A stretch of DNA of 64,000 nt, taken from NCBI RefSeq assembly GCF_018873765.1, contig NC_057925.1:57858970-57922969 (forward strand). The letters are read 5' to 3'. Under the pieces are notes generated by a model. That model was not told the DNA's origin and did no database searches. It was given only the letters and a program-made list of their open reading frames with translations. Position numbers and translations under genes: made by a program. The stretch's first letter is position 1, and each line of letters begins with the position of its first letter. Below are positions 52,743-64,000 of this stretch, piece by piece. The DNA is from Telopea speciosissima (Eukaryota; Streptophyta; Magnoliopsida; Proteales; Proteaceae).

Positions 52743-52930
52743 CAGAGAAATCCAAATGAATGTTCACCTCCCAAACAAGAGAAGAGTATCCATGAAAAGG
52801 ACCGAGTGAAATGAGATATTTCTCTTCCCCCACAGAGAAATCCAAATGAATGTTCACCTCCCAAACAAGAGAAGAGTATCCATGAAAAGGACCGAGTGAA
52901 ATGAGATATTTCTCTTCCCCCCCCCCCCCC
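52743..52930. repeat. Perfect 90-bp tandem duplication followed by poly-C, ATAD3 intron 4
   Basis: CAGAGAAATCCAAATGAATG begins at 52743 and 52833 and the two 90-bp copies look identical. The second copy runs into a run of about 14 C and then TCCCTCCCTCCC. Confidence 0.92.
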
Positions 52931-54845
52931 TCCCTCCCTCCCAACTGAATGCTGCCATGTTAGTACACTCCAAATAATGCCCAGATGTACACTGTGTTGA
53001 GCTTTACAAATATTTTGTCCTGGGATATGTCCCATAACATAAGTTTAAACTCAAAATGCATATATATCATAGAATTGAGTTTGCACCTCCTACATGGTCA
53101 AAAGTTGTGTTTATGGCAGCAACCCATTTCTCTCTCTCTGCATTTGCATGTTCTACTAGCATCCGTTTATTTACATCTTCAGCTAGTTTTGCTTCATGGG
53201 CTCTCCCTTCTGCTTCTGCTATAGCCCTTACTTTGATTGTTTCACGCTCTATCTCAGCCTTTTCACGCTCTGTTTGCCGACGTTGTGCTTGAATCTGCTC
53301 TTCTGTTGCTCGCCTAGCTTGCTCCTGCCTGATGGCTGATTCTTCTTGCATTTTTACAAGCTCTTGGTTCCTTGCTCTTTGAAGTTCATTCTCAGCCTGC
53401 AGAAACATGGTGCAGTTTAATCAAACTCAGAGGACAAGGACATCTTCAGTATGAACCTAACAAGTGAAGAACATGCCTGCATCCTTTTCCTTGCCAATTC
53501 ATCTTCATAGCTCGCCGTTTGAGCTTTTATTTGTGCATGATATTGAGCCAGTTTTCTCTTCTCCTCATATATTACCCGTTGTCTCTCCTGCATCAGAAGC
53601 ATAGATAACCAGAAAGTTAAAGAGAAGAAATTGGTTGGCATAAAAACTCTTGAGAGAAAACTAATGATGACAAACTGTCATGTACCATGTAGAAGTATTC
53701 TCTTGTGTTAAGAATTCTATGCTTTAAAAGCCACGGAAACTACAGTTTTGATTAAGCTCCAAACTGAATGTTTACTCCCCCCATCCCCACCAACCCCTTT
53801 CTTTTTTTCTTTCCCTTGAGTGATGAAAACTGGTAATACCATAAAATTTTTCCAATATCACATGATGAGTCCCTTATTCAGTGATAATGACGTAGGGCTA
53901 CGAATACCATAAAAAATAAATACTCATCACAAACAACCACCACTAGGAAAACAATTCCAATTGTTGAAACTGGCGAGCAGCCAGCAATCCTAAGTCAAAT
54001 AGTTAAACAAGTTGAGTAAATAAATTAAATTTTCTTTTCTTCTTTTCCTTTTTTGGGGGAGGGCTTTCGTGGAAACACATTCAAACAACAATGCAACCAT
54101 CTATTAAGGCAAAGAACTAAAACACAATAAGACAAACAAACAAACTAAGATTCACGAAAAAATAAGACATCTTTCAAATAATAAAACATATCTTAAAAAC
54201 CTAGAATACAATCAGATAAACTAAAATAGATATAAAAATAATAATGATAAGAAAATGTAAGCTCATAGTTTCATCTTGAGCTTTCATCTTCTCGAACTCA
54301 GCTTTCTTCACAGCTAATTCTGCTTGTTTCGTATCTTCTCGTTTATGCATCAACTCCAATGCCTACAGAAAACAGTCAAACACTATATACCACATATTTC
54401 TTCCATAAACCCAAAAAAAAAAAGTAACAGAATCCCATAATTTAAAACCTTTTTGGCATCCTTGGACTTGCTAAGCTCTCGCAAAACCTCCACTCCTCTC
54501 TCCAGCGGTTCCGGATCAAACCCAGCCGCTGTTGTCCGTGGATTATTGTTCCGTACACGCTTAGGTTCATCTTTTGGCACTTCAGGCGGAGGAGCTTGTG
54601 GAGGGGGTTGAGGAGAAGAAGAAAAAGAAGGGAAGTTGAATGCGCCATCAGCGTAAGCATGTTCTGCAGCTAAAGAGGCAGAGGCCACAGCTGAAATGAT
54701 CCCTAGAGCACAAGCCCTCGCCATTTCCAACTGAGAATCTAGGAACCCACGAAACCTGCATTGTGATTTTCAGGTAAAAATCTCTGCGTTTAGGGAACAA
54801 ATTGAGAGCTTGAGGAACAAGAAAAGGCAGATAGAAAAAGCGAAA

Positions 54846-55290
54846 ATTACATGACCACCCCTGAAAATCGAATGATACTCAAATCACTCCCTCTTATTTG
54901 AAAATACTCATCCGCCCCCTGTATTACAATTTAGTCCCCACAGTTAATTTTATGCGATTAATTTATGAAATCAGCAAGTTAAATATATTTGAATCCCTAA
55001 ACTACCTTGATCAGTGGAGAGTTATTTTTTTTACCCATAGAACTTAAAACTCTAAAATCGATCATCTTCCTTACATGACATGCAATTCAATCTCGAGCAT
55101 ATTTACCCACCAAAAAAAAAAATCTCAAGCAGAATTCTAATCAATTGTCACCAACATCTTCATCTGCTTCTCCACCGTGGACGGCGTCCTTCAAGTGTCA
55201 GCAGCTGTGGCAAAGCAAGCTCTCTAAGACCATCGGAAAAGACATTCTGGGCCTTGTTCTGGCGATCTAATTTGCCCAATCTCAATCGAA
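54846..55290. mobile_element. Diverged left part of a Mutator-like element at the ATAD3 promoter
   Basis: ACATGACCACCCCTGAAAA, ATACTCAAATCACTCCC and CCTAAACTACCTTGAT follow the same order as the left part of the 739-bp element at 26585 (ACACCCCCCTAAAAA, ATACTCAGATCACCCCC, CCTAAACTACCCTTGAG). The right end could not be found. It begins about 120 bp upstream of the ATAD3 start codon, so it overlaps or adjoins the promoter. Confidence 0.55.
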
Positions 55291-58200
55291 GTAGTGGTTC
55301 CAAAAAATTTGAATAAAGGGGAATTGAAGAGCCCTGTTAGTGGTTGATGGGTTGAGGTACCCACTTGCTTGTAAACCAACTTAGTTGAAAATTCAAATGA
55401 ATATTTAAACTAAAATTCCATAGGTTTAGATCAAAACAGATTTGCTTTAAGAAATAGTAGAATGCTTATGGAGAATAATATACAACATACGGGAGTGTCT
55501 AAATGACAGCTCTATATATATATATATATATATATATAGAATTTGTAATCTTTTTTTGATTGTCCTTTTGTTTTATTCTCAAAAGTTTTTTAAATCAAGA
55601 GTAAAAAAGAATTTTCAAAATAATTTGAAAGTAACTTATCATTATGTCATTATTAAAAATTATCATGTATGTTTTGCATGGTTTTCGAGTACACACGTGA
55701 AATAACATATTTATTCTCATTAAAAAATATATATATTATATAAATAGACAAAAAAAAATAATGTTACAAATTATTTAACCCCTTAAGGATATCTAGAAAA
55801 AAATTCTTATACATAATAAATGTTAATTATGATAGGGTCTTAATGAAACAAATCCAATGATCAAGAACAAACCACAACCAAGTGATCCCAAAGCCAAGAT
55901 GAAGAGTCAGGTGACAGGTTGTCTTCTTCCTCTCCCATAATTTCTTCTTCTTCTCCTTTGACCAAGCTACCAAACCTTGCTATAAAACATTTATGAGAAT
56001 GTGAGATTGCCATGAAACTTCCAAGAGATTTTTGTGAGAAAATATTGCAAAAAATAATTAAAACACATGTAAAAACCTTTACCAAGAACCCTTAAATTTA
56101 TGAAAATAGGAAGATATAGAAATTAAAAAACAATCCCATTTTTAATTGATACCTTTTTACTTTTTTATTTTTTATGAACATTGTAAAATTGATACTTCAA
56201 AATGATATTTAATCAGAAAATATAAAGATGGATGAACGTACTTTACATACCTATAACCATAGATCAAGGTATCTGTATATTATACGGCTGATATATATTG
56301 GTATCGCCAGTATCCTATAATCGATATTATGCTAATATGGATCGAGAGTATAACTTTTGAATTTACATCAATACGGGCCTGATATGGACCGATACATATC
56401 GTATTGATATGGGTGAGGATCAATACAGCCACCGTATCTCATGACCCTTCTCCCTTAACAAGTAATCACAAATAAAAAAGGATCCACTGCCCCATTCTGC
56501 TAACCTCCGAATACAGCATTTGCCTCTGAACTACCAATAGCAGATGAGAAAATGTTTTTATTGCTTCGTTTCCATCTAATTCTTAGGTTGTTCTAAGATG
56601 GAAAATAAATTATTCCGATGGAGATTCTTACATGTCACGATTCCTACTAGGGAACTATTATTTAAGTATATTGATATATACGGAATCTTATCTCCAATGG
56701 CATGAGGACACGTGTAACAAGATCGAATCAAAGAGCGGTTTAAGAAATAAGAACCCTCAACCCGGTTGGACCCTCAAGTGTAGCTTCACGCTGGAATCAT
56801 GTCTAAGGAACTTTACATGTGGTCTACCAAGAGCACAGTCACTGACAATGCTGACAAATTCGATTAACAATTCTCCCGCCTAACGTAAGGAATACGCAAC
56901 CCTAAAGGAAGTGGAGGGACATGGTAGTACGAGTAGAAAAAGCAAAGGAGACAAAAGAGAGAACTCTGATGACTATTCAATTGGTTGAGGCTCTAGAACT
57001 AAATTTTCCGGCACGGTGAGGGAAAGGTTGTTTTCTCTCACTCAACCAATGATTTAGAATATTTATGGTGAATCATTTTATGCACTTACATGTCCGAATG
57101 ATGTTTTAAATGGTAGTTTCAGTAAACTAAAAATACCCAAAAAGCAAGAAACAATAAATATAAAAAAAATTATAAAATGATGAAGATACAATGGATTAAA
57201 TATTAAAATAAAATTTAATAATAAAAAAAAGGAACAAAAGAAAACACAAACAAATGAATATAAAATGAATAAGGGAAATAAACACTAATTGGTCAAGTGG
57301 TTCCTATGCCTAGATACACGATCCCATTCAATCAAATGCCCTTGCCAGTGCTCTTATTGGCCCTTGCGCTGTTGCAACGCTATATGATCAGATAGTGATC
57401 TCTTGCCCAAAAATATATACGATCTATAAATTTAGATCTAAGTAATCAAATTTCAAGACAATGAACCAACGAAATACTATGTTCTCATATATTCTTCTCA
57501 CTCCCTCCTATTTTCAACAATTTAGTTGTCCTTGCCTTTTAGGAATTTTTTATTTTTAAGTAATATTTAAAACACCAATCAGCCATATATAAATACTAAT
57601 AATAGAGATTGCCCTTAATTTTTTGCAATTCTTTGTTGAAAGTGTTTTCTCTCATTTTCTTCTTTTCCTGATGGAACATGAACTGGAGTGTTGAAATAAT
57701 TGTTTAAGACAATTAATGAGTTTATCAAATTTGTTAAATGAATCAAAGACGTATTACCTTTTTCTCCTTGGTGAAGGCATTTTCTCATGAGCCCAGGTTT
57801 GTTTCATTGTAAAATTTGCAGGAAAATTTTCCTTTTATGTGTTTTTTTATATTTTTTTGTATTTTACGGTGGAAATTCCTATATTAAAAAAATTTTCTTT
57901 TCTTTTTTTTTTTTTACATGAAAACAAATAAAATGTTATTTTAGCCCCCTCACATGGGCCAGTGAAATGACCACTCTACCCTTTCCCTTGTTTGTATGCA
58001 CAATCTAATGGGCAGTGGCCCCATGTTAGTACAGGAACCACACAATCTGGCATCAAAGCTACAACAAACCTCTTTTTCTTTATTTTATTTACATTATAGT
58101 CTATAAAATAAAACAAGAAAATAGTCAAAACGATTTTTTCTTACCCTACAGTGGCAGGAGCCTTGAGCACTAAATACGCCCTTGAAATAGTCAAAAACCA

Positions 58201-59914
58201 AATCAAGAGAACTTGTTTTTAGTTTCGTGTTAGTTTTAGTTGAGACACTGACCTTTATAATTAAGTGGAGGCAGGTGGGTCGGTGGCTCGAGCCAAGTCC
58301 AACCCAGTTGAGCTTGTGATTGAATTTACAAAATCCAAGTAGATCAAGACCTTCGTGACTTTACATAAGGATCCCCACTTGAGTGAGGTGAGTAGGGCAC
58401 ACACCCACTGCTTTGCCACGGAAAAAGACACAGGGTTGACTCTAGGGTTGCAACCCACTGTGTGGTCTCATGAAGTGATCCATTTAGGCTTAAGAGATGG
58501 TTCACTGTTTTCCAATGAAAACTTGAAAAAGTATGGTTGCAGGCTGCGTTTGGTATGATTTCAGCTTCTAGCTCCGTGGTGGCATCTAACCTGTGAAGGT
58601 CTAGTGTAAGTCCAGGGAGAGGTTGAGTCTTCGACTTTCAGACCCATCCTCTCTAAGTAATAGTAGTAGGTAGTAATAGTAAGTAAGAAATAAGAGGGCA
58701 CACTGGGCCCCTACTGGCCCCATTATGGTTAGTAGGCAATAGTGATGTAACAAAAAGTGGGCCCTTTGGGCCCCCTGCTGGGAGTCCTTATCTGGCCTCT
58801 TGTGGGTCCTTTAACTGAATAGGTTTTATGTTATAGGTTTGTCCTATTACACACAGTATTTTAAACAACTCTTTCTTTCATTTTAAATTTTCAGAATCCA
58901 AACTGCACTATTATTCATTCCCAGATGTTTAGGATTCTCACAATCCAAACTGCACCCAAAAAATTATAAGAATATTGCACCCCAGAGCAATTCTAGGTTC
59001 TTAAAAAATGGTTTCCTACTTTGAAGCATAAAATGGTCAGTGGTGGTCCAAGAATGGAGGTTCTTTTAGCCAAATTCTAATTACAAGTTGTTTTTTATAT
59101 ATTTTTTTGAGGTCCTATCAAACTTTAAGTATTATATTTCCAGATTCCTGATTCTCAAGAGAATAAACCAATCACAATGTTCATGTAAACATAAGACAAG
59201 GAATTAACTTAAAATAAATAGATAGAAGGGGAAAAAAAACCATTCATTGGATAGGAACTTGTGGGTGCAATTTCAGTGATTCAACCTAACCTTCTGCCAT
59301 TCACAGGATTCAACTCCAAGTCTACAATAACAGCCAAATGCATAGAAGGATGAATCTTTCTAGATGGATATGTCTAGTTTCATAATTTCAACATTTTAGA
59401 CTTTGAATGATCAAAATTATTTTTTGGACAATGGTTTTCCACGATGCCAGAGTTGAAAAAGAAATAAATTTGTCCTAAAAAAGGGATCCATTTTTTGTAT
59501 GACGAGAGAATATCAATGTGGGCTCAATGGCACATTATGTGAGAGGGCATCGGATTTCATCTACGTACGTCATGAAAATCTCTTTCCCTTTTGTTTTTTT
59601 AATGAGTGAACATAAACATTTGGAAGTTATTTTTATTGGTGTATTCTTTTTCCACTAACTATTCTTTTATATTTTCCTCTTGAAGTACACTTATAAATAA
59701 GATAAATGTCCATCTATGCATCGTTTGCCCCCAATGATGGCATCTTGGATCTCAGCTGTATTTCAATCGCGAAAAGGTGTTGATTTATAGATGGATGGAT
59801 GATAGAAAATCGTACGCAGATCTCGCATCAACATTTGCTTCATTACCAATAGGGGCATTGATTTCTTGTTTGCCATGTCCTTCTAGGTGGTAGGAACCAC
59901 TGATGATTGAACAT
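55291..59914. other. AT-rich intergenic DNA
   Basis: No supported gene. Contents: a (TA)n run at 55513-55540; a stretch at 56275-56450 with many GATAT and ATACGG words resembling repetitive plant DNA; a MITE-like start near 57790 (CAGGTTTGTTTCATTGTAAA) similar to the last third of the 6.5-kb tandem unit; and a short Au-SINE 3' fragment near 58145-58185 (CCCTACAGTGGCAGGAGCC). Confidence 0.5.
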
Positions 59915-60745
59915 AGTTTAAGTTGGTTACCAAATTTGATAATTGTCCAACACAATTACTATCATCTACCAATAATTAAATTGCCTAATCATCAGCTCGC
60001 GTGGATGAAAAAAAATAATATGGAAAGCAGGTCCAAGATATTGTGTGTGAGACCCTTAAAAAAAAAAAACAAAAAATTAATTATAAAAACAATAGACTTG
60101 AAAGAGGGATTTGTTGTAAGTTGTAACAAGAAAATAATTTACAAATGAAACCTTCCCAAAACAAGTTTGACTTGAAACTCAAAACAAGGTTATATAGATT
60201 TCTTTGACATGCAAAAGACTAACTTAGCTCTGGGAAAAGGTGAGGTCTACAAATTAAGCTTCCATTAATGTCCCATCTGCCATTTGGTGTATAGACCCAG
60301 CTATCAAATTTGACAATTTCCCCATATAGGTATTGGAATCTATCTAATAATTAAGTTGCCTAATTATACGTGGACAAAAATAAAATCATATAGGAATCCG
60401 ATCCAAGAGTTTAAAAAAAAAAAAAAAAAAAACTAGACTTGAAGAGGGAATTATTTAAAAAAAAGGGCAAAAGTATCACCTTACCCCCATGAAAACAAAA
60501 ATGGCATTTGTGTAAATGTCTTTGCGTGCACTCTCATTGGCCCATCCATTGATGCAAGTGATATAGGCCCTAACATCGAACTCTTGTCCCAACAAATAAT
60601 ATACAAACTAAAACTACCCTAAACAAGTTTATCTTAAAATTCAAGCCACATTCAAGAGATTTCTTTGCCATGCTAAAGACTAGCTTAGCTCTGTGAAAAG
60701 GTGAGGTTTACACATTAATAGGTTTCCATTAATATACACTTTAAT
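59915..60745. repeat. Diverged direct duplication, about 370-470 bp units
   Basis: ACCAAATTTGATAATTGTCC and AATAATTAAATTGCCTAATC (from 59930) recur as ATCAAATTTGACAATTTCCC and AATAATTAAGTTGCCTAATT (from 60304). AAACAAGTTTGACTTGAAA and AAGACTAACTTAGCTCTG (from 60160) recur as AAACAAGTTTATCTTAAAA and AAGACTAGCTTAGCTCTG (from 60622). The second unit carries extra sequence around 60455-60600. Confidence 0.75.
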
Positions 60746-61555
60746 CATACCCTGCATATCCCATATCTCATTTTCTCTGTTCCAGAAAATGTTTTAGTTG
60801 GTTTTAGTTTTTACCAATCCATTTATGGATACATAATATGATTTGATAGATGGTTTGAAATCATATGCTAACATCAGATTTTTTTTTTTTTTTTCCTCTT
60901 TCTTTGACAGAAAACATTTCCTAGCTGAGTTGGCCAATGAACAACCTCTCCAAAGCCAAAAGTGTTGGTCCCACAATACTGTTACAATATTCCATGTGGT
61001 GACACCTGAATGGACAGAAAATTCTCTCTCAATAGTGTTTGGTAACATGTTCACTAAATATCTTGAGATCAAAATATTCCCCATCCCCCATTTTTGTGAA
61101 CTACTTTAAATGGAATGGAATTACAGCCAAAAACCAAACAGTTCCTAAGGTTTGATAATCAAACTGTAATCAAGCTTTAGGAGTCTAACTGAAAATTTAG
61201 ACGTCAAGAAAGGGGGAGAGGAAACCCTAAATTTGGCAGCTTGTTTGGAAAGGGTAGTTTTACTTTTTCAATTCAAATTGGGTTTGCCTTTGACTCTTTC
61301 TCTCAAAAATTTCCTGGTTTTGAAGACCCAAAAGACCAAGAAGACCAAAAACAAAATAGCAAAAGAAGAGAGAAGCTTCCTTGGGACAATAGGCGGTCTT
61401 GCGTGTGTGTTTGTGTGTGTGTGCCAGTTTTCTAGTTGAGTGAATTGAATGCGACCCAGCGAGGCGGAGACGGCAAAAAAATTGACTTTCTTGAAGATTC
61501 TCCTTCCCTCCCTCCGTCTCTCCATCCCTGTCTCGCGCTGCTCTCTCTCTCTCAG

Positions 61556-61573
61556 TGATATATATATATAAGA
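61556..61573 (+). promoter_or_regulatory. Probable TATA region of the guanylate kinase gene
   Basis: An uninterrupted TATATATATATAAG stretch ahead of a 5' leader. A leader exon probably runs from about 61600 to 61777 (CGAG|GTATTT donor), followed by an intron to 62188. Confidence 0.5.
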
Positions 61574-62188
61574 ACGAATTGTGATATTTTTTTCCAAGTT
61601 TGAAACAAATTATAATTCTTCTCTTTATATTCTTCTCTGATTCATATCAAGGTTAGAAACCCAGTTTCCGCATTCGAAGGAAGGCCAAGTCTTGAGCGAG
61701 TCTGGCTTGAGAGACCTTGGTATCAACCGACCCACCTTAAAATTTACTGCTTTTCAGAGGGATTCTCTTGATACGAGGTATTTTGAGTTTTTTAATTTTA
61801 TTTTCTGAGCTTTTATTTGGACAGTACCTGTTGGTTTAGATTAGCTACAAATCACTGAATCCAATATCGTGCCTGGATTGCGGTGGCTTATGAAATTTTC
61901 TCTGTTACTCCTTTTTCCTTTCTCCTTTTGTTTTGTTTTTCAGACCCTCCCCTCCCGGGAAAAGAAAACGTTTTGCTCGTTAGTTTTCACTATTTATCTC
62001 TTTTCAGTTTTTTTTTGGGGTTATTTATTTTGTGATTTTGTTGTATTTAGTTCTGACTTTCTACTTGTTTAGGATCTGCATTTTTGTTTTATGTTTCTTC
62101 TTTACTGGTAAGTTGATTTTTATGAGATGCTCTTTTAGACTTAGTAATGTTCTGATCTCTTGTTTCTCTTATATTGATCGCTCCTCAG

Positions 62189-64000
62189 GTTGAAGCTTGA
62201 ATCCTGGAGCTAGATTTCTCCATGGTATGATCTTTTTATTTAATTAGTTGGTGCAGAAATGGCTATTTGTCGATCATTGTAATCCGAGTTTCTAACTTAG
62301 AGGAACACGATTTGTCATTCAGGGTGAAGCTCAGGAGATCTTCCTAAATGGGATACATGGAGTTTTCCCTGTTGGGCTTGATTCAGAATCCAAAGGCTAC
62401 CAGACAGCTACCATACTTAGCGAGAAGATTGTAAGCAAATTCAGATTTAGATCTTCCCCCTGCATTTCCTCTGATTTTGTTATATCTCTCCTTCCGGGTT
62501 CTTTGTAAAATGAATATCTATGCAAGTCAATCTTCTTAGCAATAGCGCCTGTGATTTGTTTAGTTTATGATCGGGGGTTCGGATGATGGATCCAACCTGT
62601 CCATAGGCATCCGGATTTTTGACAAATCGACGGGTAAATGGTGAGTTCTAGGTCCTCTGTGTTGCTACATTTGTGTTGGGATTCGAAGTTCTGTTTGTCA
62701 ATTAATCATGGTGGAACTGACAGGGATATTCCCACTGTGTTGGGTACAAAACCCACCCCATGCAAGGGTCACTCTGCAGTTCTTTTAAATAAAGAAAGAA
62801 TTTTGATTCTTAAGAGGGACTCCACCCCGGATGACTGTGCTTGGTTTCTTGAGGTTGGTATCAGGTCCCTGTGTAGAATCCTTTAGATCCATTGGTTCCA
62901 ATTTTATACTCTCTTTGATTCTATATGCGTTTGTCATCTTGTTAATTGTTCCATGGTTTCCTTTCCTCCACCTATGTGCCGCTGTCATTTGTGACCCACC
63001 AACCTAATTTGTTGGATCTGCTGTTTTACTTTCCTGTCAGGTGGATACCCCATATGTTAGAGAACAAAAGAAGATAATGGAAACTGAGGTGGTTGCTTGG
63101 AGTAAAGGTGTTAAAGGTGAAGGTCCTAAACCAATTGTTATCAGTGGCCCCTCTGGAGTGGGCAAGGGCACACTGATATCTAAATTGATGAAGGAATTCC
63201 CATCTACATTTGGGTTCTCTGTGAGCCACACAACTAGGAGTCCCAGGGAGAAGGAGACAAATGGAGTCCATTACCACTTCACTGAACGAAGCGTGATGGA
63301 GAGGGCCATAAAAGATGGGAAGTTCCTTGAATCTGCATCTGTTCATGGTAATCTTTATGGGACCAGTATTGAAGCTGTTGAAGTAGTAGCAGATGCAGGA
63401 AAGGTAAACAGAATTTTTTATCATGTATATTCCTTTTATTTATCTTTACTGTCTAAATAGGTTACACCACTTGAGTTAATAGAGAATCAGGCCTCTTGAC
63501 CTATATTTAGAACTTATGGTGGGTGGTTCTAGTGGCTTCCTACCATTAGGATGTAATGATGATCAACTCATCATATACACCATGTGCATAACAATTGCAT
63601 CACTATGAACGGACATTGTATTTTGATGGGTTTATGTCTTCTCGATTTTGATTTGGTTCCGTCATCTTGTTGTAGAGATGCATACTTGACATAGATGTTC
63701 AAGGTGCCAGGTCCGTAAAAGCTAGTTCTCTTGAAGCAATTTTCATCTTCGTCTGCCCACCCTCATATGAGGAGCTTGAAAAGCGACTTCGTGCACGGTG
63801 AGCAGGAGATATCAAAGTTCTTTGCTTCATCAAGTTCTTGATTGTTTTGGTCTATTGGAGCCAATTCAAGCCCTTTTTTTTCTGTGAACAGGGGTACTGA
63901 AACAGAGGAACAGATTCAAAAAAGACTGAGGAATGCAAAAATGGAGCTTGAGCAAGGAAAGTCATCAGGTCTTTTTGATCATATGTTGATAAATGATAAC
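62189..64000 (+). CDS. GK: Guanylate kinase, plant AGK type with N-terminal extension (5' part)
   Basis: Catalyses GMP + ATP to GDP + ADP in nucleotide recycling. Exons: 62189-62224 (leader plus ATG at 62222-62224), 62323-62430, 62564-62640, 62724-62853, 63041-63403, 63676-63797, 63892-64000 and on past the edge. All junctions are GT-AG and frames join cleanly. The protein starts MGEAQEIF; residues 1-106 form the kelch-like N-terminal extension of plant GKs ([27 protein letters not shown]). The kinase part follows: P-loop GPSGVGKGT (142-150), GMP-binding [21 protein letters not shown]-like region (Ser, Arg, Glu and Tyr present), GNLYGTS, then [11 protein letters not shown] and the lid region [15 protein letters not shown]. 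The window cuts it just before its C-terminus. It looks intact as far as seen. Confidence 0.95.

Larger units (their letters stand above)
45997..54724 (-). pseudogene. ATAD3: ATAD3-type AAA ATPase, eight exons, probably inactivated
   Basis: Family role: inner-membrane AAA protein that organises mitochondrial nucleoids and contact sites. Exons (minus): 54724-54449, 54362-54267, 53587-53477, 53396-53087, 51351-51261, 48348-48015, 47755-47607, 46510-45997; 626 codons in total, the family's usual length. The start is the ATG at 54724 (MARACALG); no upstream ATG is in frame. Proline-rich N-terminus, then a long coiled coil (ERQRVIYEEKRK to ANAEREKWVAAINTT), a glycine-rich membrane segment (VVAVGGVTALAAGIY, about 275-292), Walker A GPPGTGKT (389-396), Walker [10 protein letters not shown] (D448, E449). 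Defects: TAG at codon 480 (46438-46440) where the family has Gln, His503 in place of the arginine-finger Arg, Leu476 and Asp478 at conserved Arg and Gly, a donor starting AT after exon 2, and a GC donor after exon 3. The last 147 codons are otherwise open and family-like, so decay is recent, or this is a mutant allele or holds base errors. Confidence 0.9.

Noticed and set aside
63026-63424. Minus-strand 132-codon frame at the guanylate kinase locus
   Set aside because: It is antisense to the P-loop exon of guanylate kinase.

Overview
This is nuclear DNA from a flowering plant, most likely a eudicot. GT-AG introns, a CC-NB-LRR resistance-gene pair, a CDPK, a remorin, an ATAD3 gene with a plant-type exon layout and a plant guanylate kinase all point that way. 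Base use is AT-rich, and the spaces between genes are full of small non-autonomous transposons (foldback and hAT-type MITEs), SINEs and LTR fossils. I cannot name the species.

Layout. (1) Positions 1-956, minus strand: first coding exon of a calcium-dependent protein kinase (CPK8/CPK32 type), with the rest of the gene off the left edge. (2) 1-10.4 kb: AT-rich intergenic DNA with a foldback MITE, a four-copy array of a 147-149 bp repeat, a second MITE and an LTR-like stretch. (3) About 10.4-24.05 kb and 25.6-37.6 kb: two direct copies of one ancestral block. Each ends in a minus-strand CC-NB-LRR gene of the RGA/RPP13-like sort. Block A also carries a truncated third NLR copy. Since the duplication each block has gained its own insertions (two SINEs, a Mutator-like element, a 745-bp hAT MITE); for several of these the other block still shows the empty site. 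(4) 37.6-42.5 kb: intergenic DNA with hAT-like MITEs, one of which ends about 10 bp before the remorin TATA-like box. (5) 42.5-43.4 kb, plus strand: a two-exon group-4 remorin. (6) 45.2-45.9 kb: a 681-bp nearly perfect foldback element. (7) 46.0-54.7 kb, minus strand: an eight-exon ATAD3 AAA-ATPase gene that is complete in layout but has an in-frame stop, two non-GT donors and a lost arginine finger. A solo LTR with perfect target duplication sits in its fifth intron. (8) 55-61 kb: AT-rich intergenic DNA with a direct duplication. (9) 61.5-64 kb, plus strand: a guanylate kinase gene running off the right edge, whose start codon is separated from the rest of the coding sequence by an intron.

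No shared pathway links these genes. CPK, remorin and NLRs all belong to plant immune and calcium signalling at or near the plasma membrane, but they are ordinary neighbours, not an operon. The most notable observations are the state of the NLR pair (each with two frame breaks: block A by loss of the GLPL motif and a second slip, block B by two homopolymer slips, one at a 143-base poly-C run), the 144-bp LRR module that differs in copy number between the duplicates, and the decayed ATAD3 gene. I found no clear sign of a wholly new biological system.
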